DNA of 64,000 nucleotides. Origin: Mesostigma viride. Its lineage: Eukaryota; Streptophyta; Mesostigmatophyceae; Mesostigmatales; Mesostigmataceae. The stretch lies in assembly GCA_009746045.1 (NCBI GenBank), contig RPFO01000213.1, positions 14,086,954 to 14,150,953 of the forward strand. Reading direction: 5' to 3'. Made by a program: the position numbers and the translations under genes. Of the stretch, positions 40,155-51,619 are shown piece by piece (position 1 is the stretch's first letter; the number at the start of each line of letters is the position of its first letter). The notes beneath the pieces were generated by a model. The model was not told where the DNA came from. It worked only from the letters and a program-made list of their open reading frames with translations, and searched no databases.

Positions 40155-41567
40155 CTATAGTCCCCTAAGCTGGGGCGTCTGGAGTCGCTGGGGCCGCGGG
40201 GGGGGGGGGGTCGCCTGCCAGGGCTTATGGCCGACGTAGATGGCCGCCCCCTTCCAGTACACCGGCTGTCCCGCCTTGGTCTGCCGGAGCTGGAGGTAGG
40301 TCGGCCATAGCTCCCGTCGCCGTTGTTGCTGCGCCAGGGTCAAGTCGTCATCAAGGGTGAAGAGAGTCTTCTCGAGCCGCTTGCGGCGTCTGAGAAAAGA
40401 AATCTTGTCCGCCGGGGTCTTAAAGGTGAGAAGGAGCGGGGGCGGCCCTGCCTTACCCCGCGCGCGGGGAAGGCGGTGGGCGGCCAGCTCAATCTCACCG
40501 TTAAGGCCCATGCGACCAAGGATTTCTCTCTCAAACGCACGCAAAAGCTTCTCGGAATTCTCACCTTCCTCCATCTTGAAGTTCTTGACAATGACGTTGA
40601 GGCTGCGCTTGGCGAGCTCGGCCTCCTCGCGGAGGTCAAGCGTCTGCCGTTGAAGCTGGGCTGCGACGGCGGAGGTGGTGGAGGTGGTATGTTGCTTAAG
40701 CATGTCCGCCCAGGTGGTGATGGGAGGAGCATCGCCGGCCAGGCCAGCCGGGGCTGGCTTTGCGGCAATGTCCTTCACCGCCTGGGCGGTGAGGCCTGCG
40801 GTGTTCTGCAGAACCTCGATAGCGATGGCGTTGTCCTTAAGACGCTGGTCGATGTCGCGGAGCTGGGCGGTGATGGCGTCGGAGGTGGGGGTGGTGGCGG
40901 TGGAGGAGGCGAGGAGGCTGGAAGTGGCGGTGGAGATGGTGGGGAGCTCAGCAGCCAGCGTGCCGCCCATTGCCGCCACATCTGCGGCTAGGGGCGTCAC
41001 GTGCTGTGAGATGGTTGCTTGGAGGTGGAGGAGGAAGGTGGATTCGGTCAAGGGGGAGGGGGTCCAGAGGTCCGTGACAGAGCGGTCAAGGATGGAAAAG
41101 AGGGCGCCGAGCTGAAGACGGGGGCGAGACCAGCTGGCCAGGTTCTCAGCATGTTGTTGGATAGTGAACCGGCCGTCAGGTCCATTGCGGAAGCGGCAAA
41201 GGCGTTGAAGGCGTTGGCACATGTCGAGAAGGGAGGCGTATGACCCATAAAACACGAACTCCAGTATCTTGAGGGGTGGCATGTCGAAAAAGCTGGGTCT
41301 GGCATCGTTGAAGGTGGAAAATAACCCGTCAACGTCAAAATCGCGCTCAGACCAGCTCGGTTCGGTTGGGCGGCTGCGTTTTGGCTCAGGCGAGGCTGAA
41401 GGCGAGGCAGGAAGCCCGGGAGGGTGCTGGACGACCACCAGTGCGCGACTAGTGGCAGCACTGCCTTCCGGCCCTGATGGCGAAGCTGCAGCCGGAGCTG
41501 CAGACGTATTTTCATTGCCGAGCGCAGCCGCCAGGCTGCGTTGCGTCGAGGCGCGTTTATTCGCCAT
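40155..41567 (-). CDS. L1-like ORF1 protein, intact copy B
   Basis: An uninterrupted 470-codon frame. The N-terminal ~100 residues are low-complexity Ala/Ser/Pro with KRSRPTE. The middle (residues ~100-290) is helix-prone and Ser/Thr-rich. The C-terminal third has the layout of the L1 ORF1 RNA-binding core: LAKRSLNVIVKNF, RLPRARGKAGPPPLLLTFK, and FTLDDDLTLAQQQRRRELWP followed by YWKGAAIYVGHKPW, which parallels the 'DLT...KRRxLxP...GxxaxxxgdkL' C-terminal domain. Such proteins form trimers that coat LINE RNA. No ORF2 follows on the same strand; the only RT piece nearby (36840-37721) lies beyond the 3' end and in opposite orientation. It may be a truncated LINE or a domesticated copy. Confidence 0.7.
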   Translation of the reverse strand: MANKRASTQRSLAAALGNENTSAAPAAASPSGPEGSAATSRALVVVQHPPGLPASPSASPEPKRSRPTEPSWSERDFDVDGLFSTFNDARPSFFDMPPLKILEFVFYGSYASLLDMCQRLQRLCRFRNGPDGRFTIQQHAENLASWSRPRLQLGALFSILDRSVTDLWTPSPLTESTFLLHLQATISQHVTPLAADVAAMGGTLAAELPTISTATSSLLASSTATTPTSDAITAQLRDIDQRLKDNAIAIEVLQNTAGLTAQAVKDIAAKPAPAGLAGDAPPITTWADMLKQHTTSTTSAVAAQLQRQTLDLREEAELAKRSLNVIVKNFKMEEGENSEKLLRAFEREILGRMGLNGEIELAAHRLPRARGKAGPPPLLLTFKTPADKISFLRRRKRLEKTLFTLDDDLTLAQQQRRRELWPTYLQLRQTKAGQPVYWKGAAIYVGHKPWQATPPPPRPQRLQTPQLRGL

Positions 41568-41720
41568 ATAGTGCGTTATAGCTTTGGAAAATTATATCAG
41601 CATGTGCGTCTAAGAAAGACGAAGCGATTGTGATATTCACAGCTGAATTCGGGGCTCAAACGTGAAAGTTATGAGCTCCGGCAGCCATGGCTACCTCGTG
41701 GCTCGTGGCTCGCGGCTCGT
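41568..41720 (-). promoter_or_regulatory. Conserved 5' UTR/promoter of the ORF1 element
   Basis: Read on the minus strand this matches 38190-38310 upstream of copy A almost base for base (GAGCTCATAACTTTCACGTT, TCGTCTTTCTTAGACGCACA, TGATATAATTTTCC). In both copies a GTGGCTC/GAGCCAC tandem run lies just outside, marking the likely element 5' end. Conservation between copies of sequence that is not translated suggests the LINE internal promoter. Confidence 0.55.
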
Positions 41721-42339
41721 GGCTCGTGGCTCACGCGCATGTGCGCCCATAATGGCCCCCATGGATATTGTCTACAGAATTTAGCCAAGCCCTGCCTATA
41801 ACGGGACCCCCATGGATGTTGCATTAAGAATTGAGCCATGCTATGCCATGCAGAGAGATGCTCTCTGTCGAGAAGCCATGTCCTAGCTCTTGTATAGCCA
41901 TGATGATCTTCCTCCCTCACAGGCATTAATTAATTAATTAATTATCAACATCACTCCGTTGGGAGTCAATGTAGCACATATCCCTGAGAAGGGGCATATG
42001 GCTTTAAATACATCCTAGGCTACTTCATGCAAGGGTGGGAATGTAAGCAACACTTGCTCTAGGTGCCGCAAGGGCACCGGCACCACCATGCTGTCTCAGG
42101 TTCAACCCAGCTAAGGGGATCCTGGCACGGGGGAGGAAGATCATCATGGCTATGCAAGGGCTAGGGCATGGCTTCTCGACAGAGAGCATCTCTCTGCATG
42201 GCATAGCATGGCTAAGTTCTTAATGCAACATCCATGGGGGTCCCATTATAGACAAAGCATGGCTAAATGTTGAAGGCATCATCCATGGGGGCCATTATGG
42301 GCGCACATGCGCGTGGGCCACATGCTAGGCTAAGCCTTA

Positions 42340-42981
42340 CTAATCTACACTACTGGTATATATATTCCTAGTCTGAGGTGGCAGGAGGGGGCTGCCAGGG
42401 CTTGTGGTCAACGTGGATGACCGCCCCCTCCAGTATACCGGCTTCCCCCTTGCGCTCTGCCGGAGCTGAAGGTAGGCCGGCCATAGCTCGCGTCGCCGTT
42501 GTTGCTGGGCCAGGGTCAAGTCGTCGTCCAGCGTGAAGCGAGTCTCCGAGAGCTTCTTGCGGCATTTAAGGAACGCCAGCTTGTCCGCCATGTACTTAAA
42601 GGTGAGGAGCACGGGGGCCGGGCCAGCCTTCCCCCGCGCGCGGGGGAGGCGGACAGCCGACATGTCCAGCTCACCAGTGAGTAACATGGGGGCAAGAATG
42701 GCGCGCTTAAATGCCTCAAGAAGGCTCGTGGAGGTCTCACCTGCCTGCTGGTCGAAGTGCTTGACGATGACATTGTGGCTGCGCCGGGCGATGTCGGCTT
42801 CCTCGCGAAGGTCGAGGGCTTGTTGCTTGAGTTGTGCCGAGATGGTGGAGGTGGTGGAGGTGGTGTGCTGCTTAAGCAAGTCCGCCCAGGTGGAGGGAGC
42901 ATCGCCGGCCGAGCCAGCAGGCGCCGGCTGGGCGGCGATGTCCTTCACCGCCTGGGCGGTGAGGCCATGCTCCCCTCTTAG
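42340..42981 (-). pseudogene. L1-like ORF1, copy C, 5'-truncated
   Basis: The 3' part of ORF1 (DIARRSHNVIVKHFDQ, AVRLPRARGKAG, TLDDDLTLAQQQRR) is open from about 42948 to 42340. It is closer to copy A than to B. The N-terminal half is absent. The end differs from copy A: the frame past the HVDHKPW region shifts to a different tail. Confidence 0.75.
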
Positions 42982-43259
42982 CTCCCCTCACAGGCATGCT
43001 CCCCCCTTACCCGGGCATAGCGTGATAGACCATGAGGGTGCAGGTGCCCTGGTGCACCTAGAGCAGGGGTAGCTTACATTCCCACCCTTGCATGAAGTAG
43101 CCTAGAATGTATGATAGGCCATATGCCCCTTCTCTGGGCTATGTGCTACATATACTCCCAACGGAGTTATGTTACAATTCAATTCAATTCAATTCAATCA
43201 TCCATGGGGGCCATTATGGGTGCTAATGCGCGTGGTAGGCGAAGCCATACTAATCTGTA

Positions 43260-43710
43260 CACTACTGCTATATTCCCTAGACTGGGGTTGCTGGGGTGGC
43301 AGGGGGTGCCTGCCAGGGCTTGTGGTCGTCGTGGATGACGTCCTCCCTCCAGTATACCGGTTTCCCCCCTGCCTCTGCCGGAGCTGGAGGTAGGTCGGTC
43401 ACAGCTCGCGTCGTCGTTGTTGCATGTGCGTGTAGGAGGTCCCACCAAGCCGCTTGCAGCGCTCGAGGAACTTAAGCTTATCCGCCATGATGTCAAAGGT
43501 GAGGAGCAGCGGGGACGGTCCAACCTTACCCCGCGAGCGGGTATGGCGGATCACCCCCGGCTCGACCTCGCCATGGAGAGCCATGCCAGGGACAAGGGTT
43601 TCGTTCTCAAACACCGCGGCAAGGGTCAAGTTGGAGGTCTCATCTGGAGGCTGGTCGAAGTGCTTGACGATGACGTTGAAGCCTGCGTTTGTCGAGCTCG
43701 GCCCCGTGCG
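43260..43710 (-). pseudogene. L1-like ORF1, copy D, degenerate
   Basis: This is the most diverged fragment: HTRSRGKVGPSPLLLTFDIM (43629-43399 frame) then, in another frame, GETGILEGG and the HVDHKPW-equivalent region. Several indels are visible, including loss of the DDDLT stretch. It lies between a LINE tail repeat (inverted, 43020-43170) and the unannotated interval 43711-44160, where I see no gene. Confidence 0.6.
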
Positions 43711-44163
43711 CTGGTAGTCTCACATAAATTCTGATCACATAAATGTTTACCTTGCCAAATGTATCGCTGGCATTCCTGAAGTAATTTATTTCAAGTATCT
43801 AGCTGTCTCCACTGCAGCTGCAGTCCACCCAACCTTCTACTGGCTAACTGTACAAGGTGCAGAGGACAAGTCAGCCAGTCTGCCAAGAGTTGGTCTCACT
43901 GCATGCCATGTATGCTCATGCGGGCATGCATGCACCACAAAGGTACTGAGATCGTGATCAGCTTATGTCCTCCAGCAAACACGGGTTCATCTGAGCCACC
44001 CAGTTTGGTAATGTCACGTGCCTCCTTCCAAGATGGGGTCAGTTCGATCAGTAATCCAATTCAGTTGGGTTCAAGTATTTGCACACCCGGGCAAATGCTC
44101 TTTTCGTCTGTGATCATTGTCAGGCATGAGCCCCTCATTGGAATGTTTAACAATCCTTGGTGG

Positions 44164-44510
44164 TTCTACTTGCCCTACTTCATGACCACGAAGGTTCCCA
44201 AAAGGAGGTAAGTGCATGCATGCTTGCTGAGCACTCTACCATGCCAGGACCTGGGAGAATGCCCAGCAAGCATGAATGCGCATGGACCATTATTGTAGCA
44301 CAGAGGAGCGTAAGCCAATCCGGCCGTGCATAATTTGTCCCATTTCATGACCACGAAACTGCTAGATCCGGGCCGACCGAGGGGTGGCACGCGCAAAGCA
44401 TAGCGCCTACTATATGCCCCTCGACATACGCATTGCTTTCTCCCTAACTTGTCACCTCTTCACTTGATGTGCATCACTTGTCCCACTTCATGACCACGAT
44501 GGCGCGCTCC
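44164..44510 (-). repeat. Copies of the UBX gene's last codons downstream of its stop
   Basis: The minus-strand block TCGTGGTCATGAAGTGGGAC plus AAGT encodes the final residues VVMKWDK and stop at 44474-44498. The same block recurs near 44336-44356 and, shorter, near 44166-44184, both past the true stop. Each copy is followed by unrelated sequence. These are small 3'-end duplications of the gene. Confidence 0.7.
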
Positions 44511-47500
44511 ACGCGCGCCTGCTCCAGCGTCAGGTTGCTGTCCTCCGGAAGCACAGGGGCCCCTGGGTACCCCTCTGCCAGCACAAAGCGGCGCCCCCCC
44601 GCGGCCTCCTCCACCTGAGACACGCAGAACTTGTACAAGGCCTGGGGAGGTATTCCACAGACCGAAACCAGCCGACAAAGACAACCAGACAAGGCGTAGA
44701 TGGGTGAATGGTACAAGGTCTGGGGGGCGGCGGGAATAATTCTTGGACCAAAACCAAGCGATCCAAACCGCTAAACACCATTTACATGTGATATGTTTAG
44801 ATTCGGCGCATGCCTCTGGAGCTAGCACCGGACATAATGTAGACTCGCTTGTTGCTTGAGATTAGTAAGATTATTTATGCATAGCTAGTCTAGACTAGCT
44901 TGTTACTTGAGATTAGTAAGATCCGTTATGCACATGCCTCGGATGAAACCGCTGGACAATAATTAATAGCTGGAGTCCGATAGGCAGGCGGCTCTGGCAA
45001 AGCCACAAGCAATAGATGAACCTGGAACAAGTGGGTAGGCGTGTGGCTGTGAGCTTCCTTCCATGAGCGACACGACCTTGGGAATAGCTGCTGCTTAGAA
45101 CACACAACAGCACAGTTAGGGCAAGCACAGAGAGGGCGAGCCGAGACAGTGAAAAATCTTATTCTGCATACTGGAGACTGTGTACTGGAGAGGAGATATC
45201 ATAGTCCCTATTATACTGGAGAGCAGTTACAGCTTTTCAATAGCAAAAGCTACTCGAGAAATGGGATGCATTTAAGGCTCGTGCAGGCTTTATATGACCA
45301 CAGCCCATAGCCACATACACCAGCTGATCCCTCCTCTCCCTCGATAAGTCTGTCTTATGCCTCACGCCACACTCTTCTCTTACCTCGGGTCCTCGGCTCA
45401 GACAACTACTCCGATACCACGTGCTTTAAATGCATCCCATCTAACCATACTCTACAACTACTAGCAGTATTTATCACTCCCCCCTCCATACCTATACCAA
45501 CAGGGGTATATAACCCCCCAGGTTCGGGTTTATGTGCCTTTTCCCCTCCATACCAATATCAGCAGGGGTTTATAAGCCCCCGGGTTCGGATTTACATGCC
45601 TGGTCCCTTCCATACCTATATCAGCAGATTCCTTTTGCCCCCAAACCTGTATCCTCTGGCTCAGGTGTGCTGTTCTACAGCGGTGCATCGTAAATCGTTT
45701 CTATATCTATTTATAACCTACACCAGCTCTCTCCTTCCATACCTGCATAGACTTCCCCTATCATGTCCTATGTATTTTGCCTCCATACCCATATTGCCTG
45801 GCTCTTGAGGAACCGCCGCGTGCACCATGTCCTATGTATTTTGCCTCCATACCCATATTGCCTGGCTCTTGAGGAACCGCCGCGTGCACCATGTCCTATG
45901 TATTTTGCCTCCATACCCATATTGCCTGGCTCTTGAGGAACCGCCGCGTGCACCATGTCCTATGTATTTTGCCTCCATACCCGTATTGCCTGGCTCTTGA
46001 GGAACCGCCGTGTGCACCGCGCACCATCGGGCAACCGGATCGCCACCGTGCACACGCCCGCGTCGCCCGCCCGCGGCTCCTCCCCCAATTCCACCGCCGC
46101 CGCCGCCATGGTACCCCTCACATCCACCCCCCCTGCTGCCCCCCCTCCCCCCTCCTCCCTATACGGACTATCGACTGAAGGAGATGCGGCACTAGCGCCC
46201 CCCAGATGCTGGCCCCCGGCACCCCCATCCCTGCTCTCGTCGCCCGCCCCCGTGGCCGACACCTGGCGCACGGCCTTTGCCTCAGGAAACGAGGACCCTG
46301 CCTCCAGGGGGTGCCCCAGGGACGCAGCAATCGCCAGCTCGAGCTCTTCTTCTTCGGTCCGCGCCCGGCGGAGGGGCGGCCCAGCGCCCGTGGAAGAGGT
46401 CCGGGAGGGCTGCGTGGCGCCCGCGGTCGTGGGGGGTGGGGGCCCGGCGGAGGACGGCCGGGCGTTGGATTTGCGCCCTTTGCGCGACCGGCTGGGCGGC
46501 TCTTCCAAATAGTCGACCAGCAACTGCGGGGACAGGGGGCATGTTTTGTGTGCAGCGGGGGGATAGGGGGCAAAGGTGCGGGGAAGGAGTTTCGTACGGC
46601 GCGGGCGGAAAGGGCGTAGGGCGTGTGAGGCGCGGGCAGAGGGAGTGGGACGGGCCATCCCCAGGCGTCACTCATATGTTATTGTGGGCTGTTGCTGCGA
46701 AAACCTCAAGAGTGAATCGCTGCACATCCCCGCCCGTGGGCGCCTGGGCGGAGAGATGCGTGCAATGAAGGGGGAAGGGAGAGAGGGTGTGTCAAGGACC
46801 CACCCTCCGAGGTGGGGGGATCAGCGCTCGCTGTAGCGCAAACAAGTCTAAAACGAGCATGGACGGGGATCGGAGGGATCGCTTCATGGGGGAGGGTGTG
46901 TAACTGACTGCGTTGAGAGTATCGACATATACAACACACACGGCATACACAACATACACACAAAAAGCTTGGTTGGTACAAAAGTAAGAGGTTGGCCTCA
47001 GTACCGGTCACATTTTTTACGTGCCCTCGCTGCTCCATTCACGGTTGGTGTGCGATAGATGGCTGCTGTGCGACGGAGAGTTGCTGCGGATGTCGGAATT
47101 ACTGTGCAAGTGAAGGTTGCTGTACGAGTCATGCTTGCTATTCACATGCTGAATCAGCGTATTATTGCAGGTGGTGCGTGACCAACGACCGGCCTAAGTA
47201 ATGCAGCCTGATACAGAACTGGGCATATACGAGTGGTGCAGCCGGATACAGAACTGGGCATATACGAGTGATGCAGCCTGATAGAACTGATATAGAACAT
47301 ATACGCGTAATGCAGCCTGATAGAACTGATATCGTCCTTGTGGCCACCCACGTGGGAACCCTTCACGACGACGAAATCACATGTTGTACATCGCTGTCGC
47401 ACCAACAGCGACATTTTGGTGAGACTGTACAGTAAAACTGGCGCGCTCACGCACGTCCAGGAGCCGCGACGCGTCGAACGCGCCCTGCAGGTGCTCCAGC

Positions 47501-50500
47501 TTGCGGCCGGTGAAGGGGTCCAGAATCATGACCGCCGGCAGGTCCATCAGATGGTAGAAGGAGCAGACCTTGGCGCCCTCGGGCGCCTCTTTGTGGACCT
47601 GCAAGGGGACCGATGGCACAGGAGAACGTGGGGTGCAGCGATGGCAGAGGAGGGTGTGGGTCATGGCAGAGGAGGGCGTGGGTCATGGCAGAGGGCGTGG
47701 GTCATGGCAGCGGAGGGCGTGGGTAATGGCAGAGGAGGGCATGGGTCATGGCAGAGGAGGGCGTGGGTAATGGCAGCGGAGGGCGTGGGTCATGGCAGAG
47801 GAGGGCGTGGGTCATGGCAGAGGAGGGCATGGGTCATGGCAGAGGAGGGTGTGGGTCATGGCAGAGGAGGGTGTGGGTAATGTTAAAAGGAGAGGGCGTG
47901 GGGTGCAGCGATGGCAGAGGAGGGCGTGGGTCATGGCAGAGGGCGTGGGTCATGGCAGAGGAGGGTGTGGGTCATGGCAGAGGAGGGCATGGGTCATGGC
48001 AGAGGAGGGGATGGATCCGTGGCAAAGGGGTCCATGGATGGATCAGTGGCAGAGGGTAGCACGAATGAAATGAGGAGAAATACATTTAAGGTCATAGCAT
48101 CGGTCATACGCTCCTTTGGTGGCAGGAAGGAGGGCAGTGAGAGCCCAGGCAGGCGGGGGGGAGGACAGGCGCGGATAACAAACACAGACGACCGGATTAC
48201 AAAACTGTTCTTACAATGACCTAGATTAGTAGCAACAACACAGACAGCGGGCAAAGCTTTGATACCCACAACCCACAACCCAGTACAGCAAGTGCACAAG
48301 CACAACGACCAACGTGGTCAACAAGTACGACATGTGCTGCCATCCGTGAACCAAAAATAAATCATCCTCTCCCTCTGCCTTCACCTCACTACCTGCACCT
48401 GCCAGGACATGAACGTGGACACAACACCAACCTACCTGTACTATACGTACGCCCAGCCAGGTGGACCTGGGTGTATGTACTAGGTGGGCGTGGGCTACCT
48501 CATGCATATCCACCTGCCACAGCACGAGCACGGATGGCATCACTGATTGATTAGCACGTAGACTGCGTCACTAGCGCACCACTGATACATTGTACACAAG
48601 CCTACGCCTACATCTATTTAAATACTAGTATATAAATACCTGCCAGAACACAAACGCAGACGCCACCGTCGACTTGACCGTCTCGTTGGCCCACACGTCG
48701 CGGTTGAGAAGGTGACTCGCAAACTCCGTCTCCGTTTGCACATTCAGCAGCAGCCACTTGTCCTGCTGATGGGCCAACGTCTTGGCGTCCTCAAACAACT
48801 GGCCGGGGAAGAGAATATCCGAGGGAGGGGTGAACAGCCCCGCTAGACCTGAGGGTGCCGCCACCCCCACCCCCCCGCTGCTGCCACCTGCCATGGCGCC
48901 CCCCTCGGCCCCCTTCCCGCGGCTGGGACCCTGGCCCGGGGCAACAGAGAGCCCGGCCGCGGACGCAGCCTTGGCCTCTTGCTGGAAGTCTCGGAACGCG
49001 GCCACCATCTGAGGGGGGTGGTGGGGTTTCATGGCCGCAAGTCCTCTGCAAGAAGGGGGGGGGAGCGGGGGGGGAGGGTGTTGGGTTAGGGAGGTAGATG
49101 GGGAAGAGAGGAAGGGGGTTTCTCCTGCTACAGTCTGCATGGTATTCTTGATTACCGTTACTGGAAAAACCTGCATAGTACTGTTCACAAAGGAGAGAAG
49201 GTAATGTTCAGTATTGCATAGGGCGTGCCACGTTTACACGGCTCCAAAATGGCAACCTTCCCTGACATGCCAGCTGGCATGGGTGGTGCTAGGGATGATG
49301 ACAATGATCATCATCATTATTATTCAAATTTATACTCACAATGGGCCAGGGCTCCTCCCATATCGTGACAAAAGTGAGCATGGGCCTTGCCACCCAAGCA
49401 ACTCCCCTACGGGCAATGTTGTACTAAGAGATTGTAACGTGGAATGTTGGGAAAATATATGTAAATAGTCACCTTTAAATAGAAGGAGAATTTGATTTGC
49501 ATCCCCCTGTACCCAGATCCACCCCTGCACCGGAGGCGTAGTGCGACCGGTCCAAGGGAGCCAAAGTGCTATGCTAGAATCAGTAGCATATGTCAGCACA
49601 TATGCTATATATGCCAGCATATGTCAGCATGTCAGCAAAAGCTTGAGAGGATCAAGCGCCCTGCATCCGTGCCCTCCTGGGGGAAGATACTCAATTAAAC
49701 ATCGCTCCCCGTGTGTTGGGGGGGGGGGGGGTTGGACCACTAACACCAACACTGGTAGATGTTGGTATGCATGCTGGTAGCCAGTGAAAAAATGGCTCCG
49801 AGTTTGGAGTTGGAGTTAGAGTTGGAAAGAGGCATGCGGAGATCAAATAAGAGGTATACCTCCTGCGATATCTGGGATTGCAATGGTAGTGCATAGGTAG
49901 TACTGAACGACGGTTCTGGACGGATTTCAAGGTCAGGCCCAGTCAGGGATGCGGGTCTGACATCTCACAGACGGGGGGTGCCCGCGTGACTAGTCCTCCT
50001 ACGCGCTAGTAGCTCACATCGTACATCTAGCGCAATTTCCGCAACATTGGTGCCAGTTTCCTGGCAGTTGGGTTGATTGGGATGCCTACCGATTAGCACA
50101 GTCTATGGCTACCGATTGGGATGCCTACCGATTAGCACAGTCATAGCAAAGATCTATGGCTACCGATTGGGATGCCTACCGATTAGCATAGTCATAGCAA
50201 AGATCTATGGCTTCGCAAAGCAACCCCCTAGTCACTGCTGCTAGATTGTGATCATGAATCCATCACGTGTCTAATGTTGATTCAGCTTTGATTCCGCGTG
50301 GAGCTATGTGAACCTTTGGCGGTCTTGTCCCTCAGTCCGCGCAGTGCCAATGTTGAATGTAGAGCCGAAACGAAATCTGAGATGATGAGTTAGGTAGGTG
50401 AACTTTGAAATTCGAACTATCGAGTGTGGGAGTCGGTGAAAATGTCGTGGCAGTGCAAGCTGGTGAAAAAAGGTGGTTGTTGGTACTGATGGACGTACGC

Positions 50501-51619
50501 TAACTTTCAATGGAGAGCTACTATAACCCAGCAGCTGCACCGACGCAACAAGCGAATCGCCATACCAATTACAAGTACTCCCATGTTATAATTAACATAT
50601 GTTATGTATTGCAGTCAACAATACCAGGTCCGCCTGTGTTTGCCACATCCCCACTTTGCCAACCCAGGTATGCCATGTGGCACAGTGGCGCGACCCCTGG
50701 AGCCCTGCCTTCCAGGCACCGCTAAACCTTTTGGCCCATTCCCAAAGCAGGCCATGCCAGATACGGATTCTAGCACACCCCTTCAGGGTCACGCATGAAT
50801 ACACCCACCGTGAAGACATCTGCAACCAAACCATACCTAGAGCAGGTAGGCCACTGTGTTACTCTATAAGTGCAGCAGTGTACAAGTACATGGGAGTAAA
50901 CAGGACATCCTAAACCTGTCCAAGTATCTACAAGTAGAGCCCTCCCTGTGGGCGCCCATCCCGGAACCAACCAATCACCCACTACTAGCAGCTGCCCACA
51001 ACATGATCCAAAAGGCTTGGTACCACGGGAATTGTCCTCAAGCCAACTGCCCGTATGTTGACGTACCCGTATGCAGCGCCGATTCCGCCCAGCAGGGGCT
51101 GCGGCGCGTACAGCGTGTCCATCTTGGCGGGAAGCGGCGCCCGTACTTCCGGCGGTGGCTCGTTGACCGGCGCAGGAGGGGGCCTGCGCAGCGCAGCGAG
51201 CGGTTTCAGTACAGTATGCCGAGGTGGCATGCCATAAAAGCAAGCGTGGCAGACGCTCGCTTGCGGCTTAACAGGCTAGAGATGACGCTACTATATCTTC
51301 CCACATGAGACGCTGTACACGCGACGACGTACCCTTGAGCAGCAGCCGCATCCAGATCCGCATGGTCGGTCGCGAAAAACAAATTGACAGCTTCTTCAAC
51401 TTGCCAATTCGTCGCCTGCATTCCAAATATTTTTGGCACATATGCATATTGAAGGTATTCAGCAAACGTGCACAAGGCGGGCCTCGGGGCGATTCGTGCC
51501 CGTCGCCGTAATTCGCAACATAACTTACGGGAACCTACCTGCAACATGTGGCGCGCACTCGTCTCATTAGCTCCGGTTATGGCAAGAAATTGGGCGAGGG
51601 CGTCGCTTTCATTGTCCAT
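44474..51619 (-). CDS. UBXN7/Ubx5-type UBA-UAS-UIM-UBX protein
   Basis: Seven exons, all GT-AG with matching phases: 51619-51539, 51415-51333, 51183-51067, 49045-48640, 47598-47455, 46523-45981, 44641-44474; 513 codons. Exons 1-2 form a UBA-like domain (LAQFLAITGANETSARHMLQ, then NWQVEEAVNLFF). Exon 3 has PPPEVRAPLPAK, the linker typical of UBXN7. Exons 4-5 form the thioredoxin-like UAS domain (LFEDAKTLAHQQDKWLLLNV, RDVWANETVKSTV; HLMDLPAVMILDPFTG). Exon 6 carries a UIM-like EEEELELAIAASLG and begins the UBX domain (VAIRLPDGARCTRRFLKS), completed by exon 7. UBXN7/Ubx5 proteins link ubiquitylated substrates and cullin ligases to p97/Cdc48. The domain order and length fit. The introns hold several minisatellites. 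Confidence 0.9.
45763..46018 (-). repeat. 64-bp tandem repeat made of the UBX exon 6 end and donor
   Basis: Four exact-period copies start at 45763, 45827, 45891 and 45955. On the minus strand each reads GCGGTTCCTCAAGAGCCAGG, CAATA, then GGGTATGGAGGC. The copy nearest the exon (donor at 45980) codes for RRFLKSQAI of the UBX domain. The other three lie in the intron and still carry a GTATGG donor. Any of the four donors could be used; the outer ones would insert extra residues. Confidence 0.9.
47198..47335. repeat. ~36-bp tandem repeat, UBX intron 5
   Basis: About four units of GTAATGCAGCCTGATACAGA plus ACTGGGCATATACGAGTG variants, between exons 6 and 5. Confidence 0.8.
47634..48060. repeat. 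~25-bp minisatellite, UBX intron 4
   Basis: About 15 units of GGCAGAGGAGGGCGTGGGTC plus AT, ending 36 bp from the exon 5 acceptor. The transcribed strand reads CTCCTCTGCCATGACCCAC, so the array gives a long C/T-rich tract just before the 3' splice site. Forward ORFs across it are repeat artefacts. Confidence 0.85.
50075..50220. repeat. ~60-bp tandem repeat, UBX intron 3
   Basis: Three copies of ACCGATTGGGATGCCTACCG plus ATTAGCACAGTCATAGCAAA and GATCTATGGCT. The remaining 49046-51066 intron sequence shows no domain on either strand; the ORF near 50592-50834 (minus) is Trp-rich but unassigned. Confidence 0.75.

Noticed and set aside
46118-46836. Other-frame and plus-strand ORFs over UBX exon 6
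   Set aside because: The exon is GC-rich and open in several frames; only one frame carries the UIM and UBX motifs.
47338-48219. Plus-strand Gly/His/Arg-rich ORFs
   Set aside because: Products of the 25-bp minisatellite in a UBX intron, on the wrong strand.
50592-51308. Trp-rich minus ORF and a plus ORF overlapping UBX exon 3
   Set aside because: They look vaguely like LINE fragments but no motif is firm, and the plus ORF runs antisense into a supported exon.
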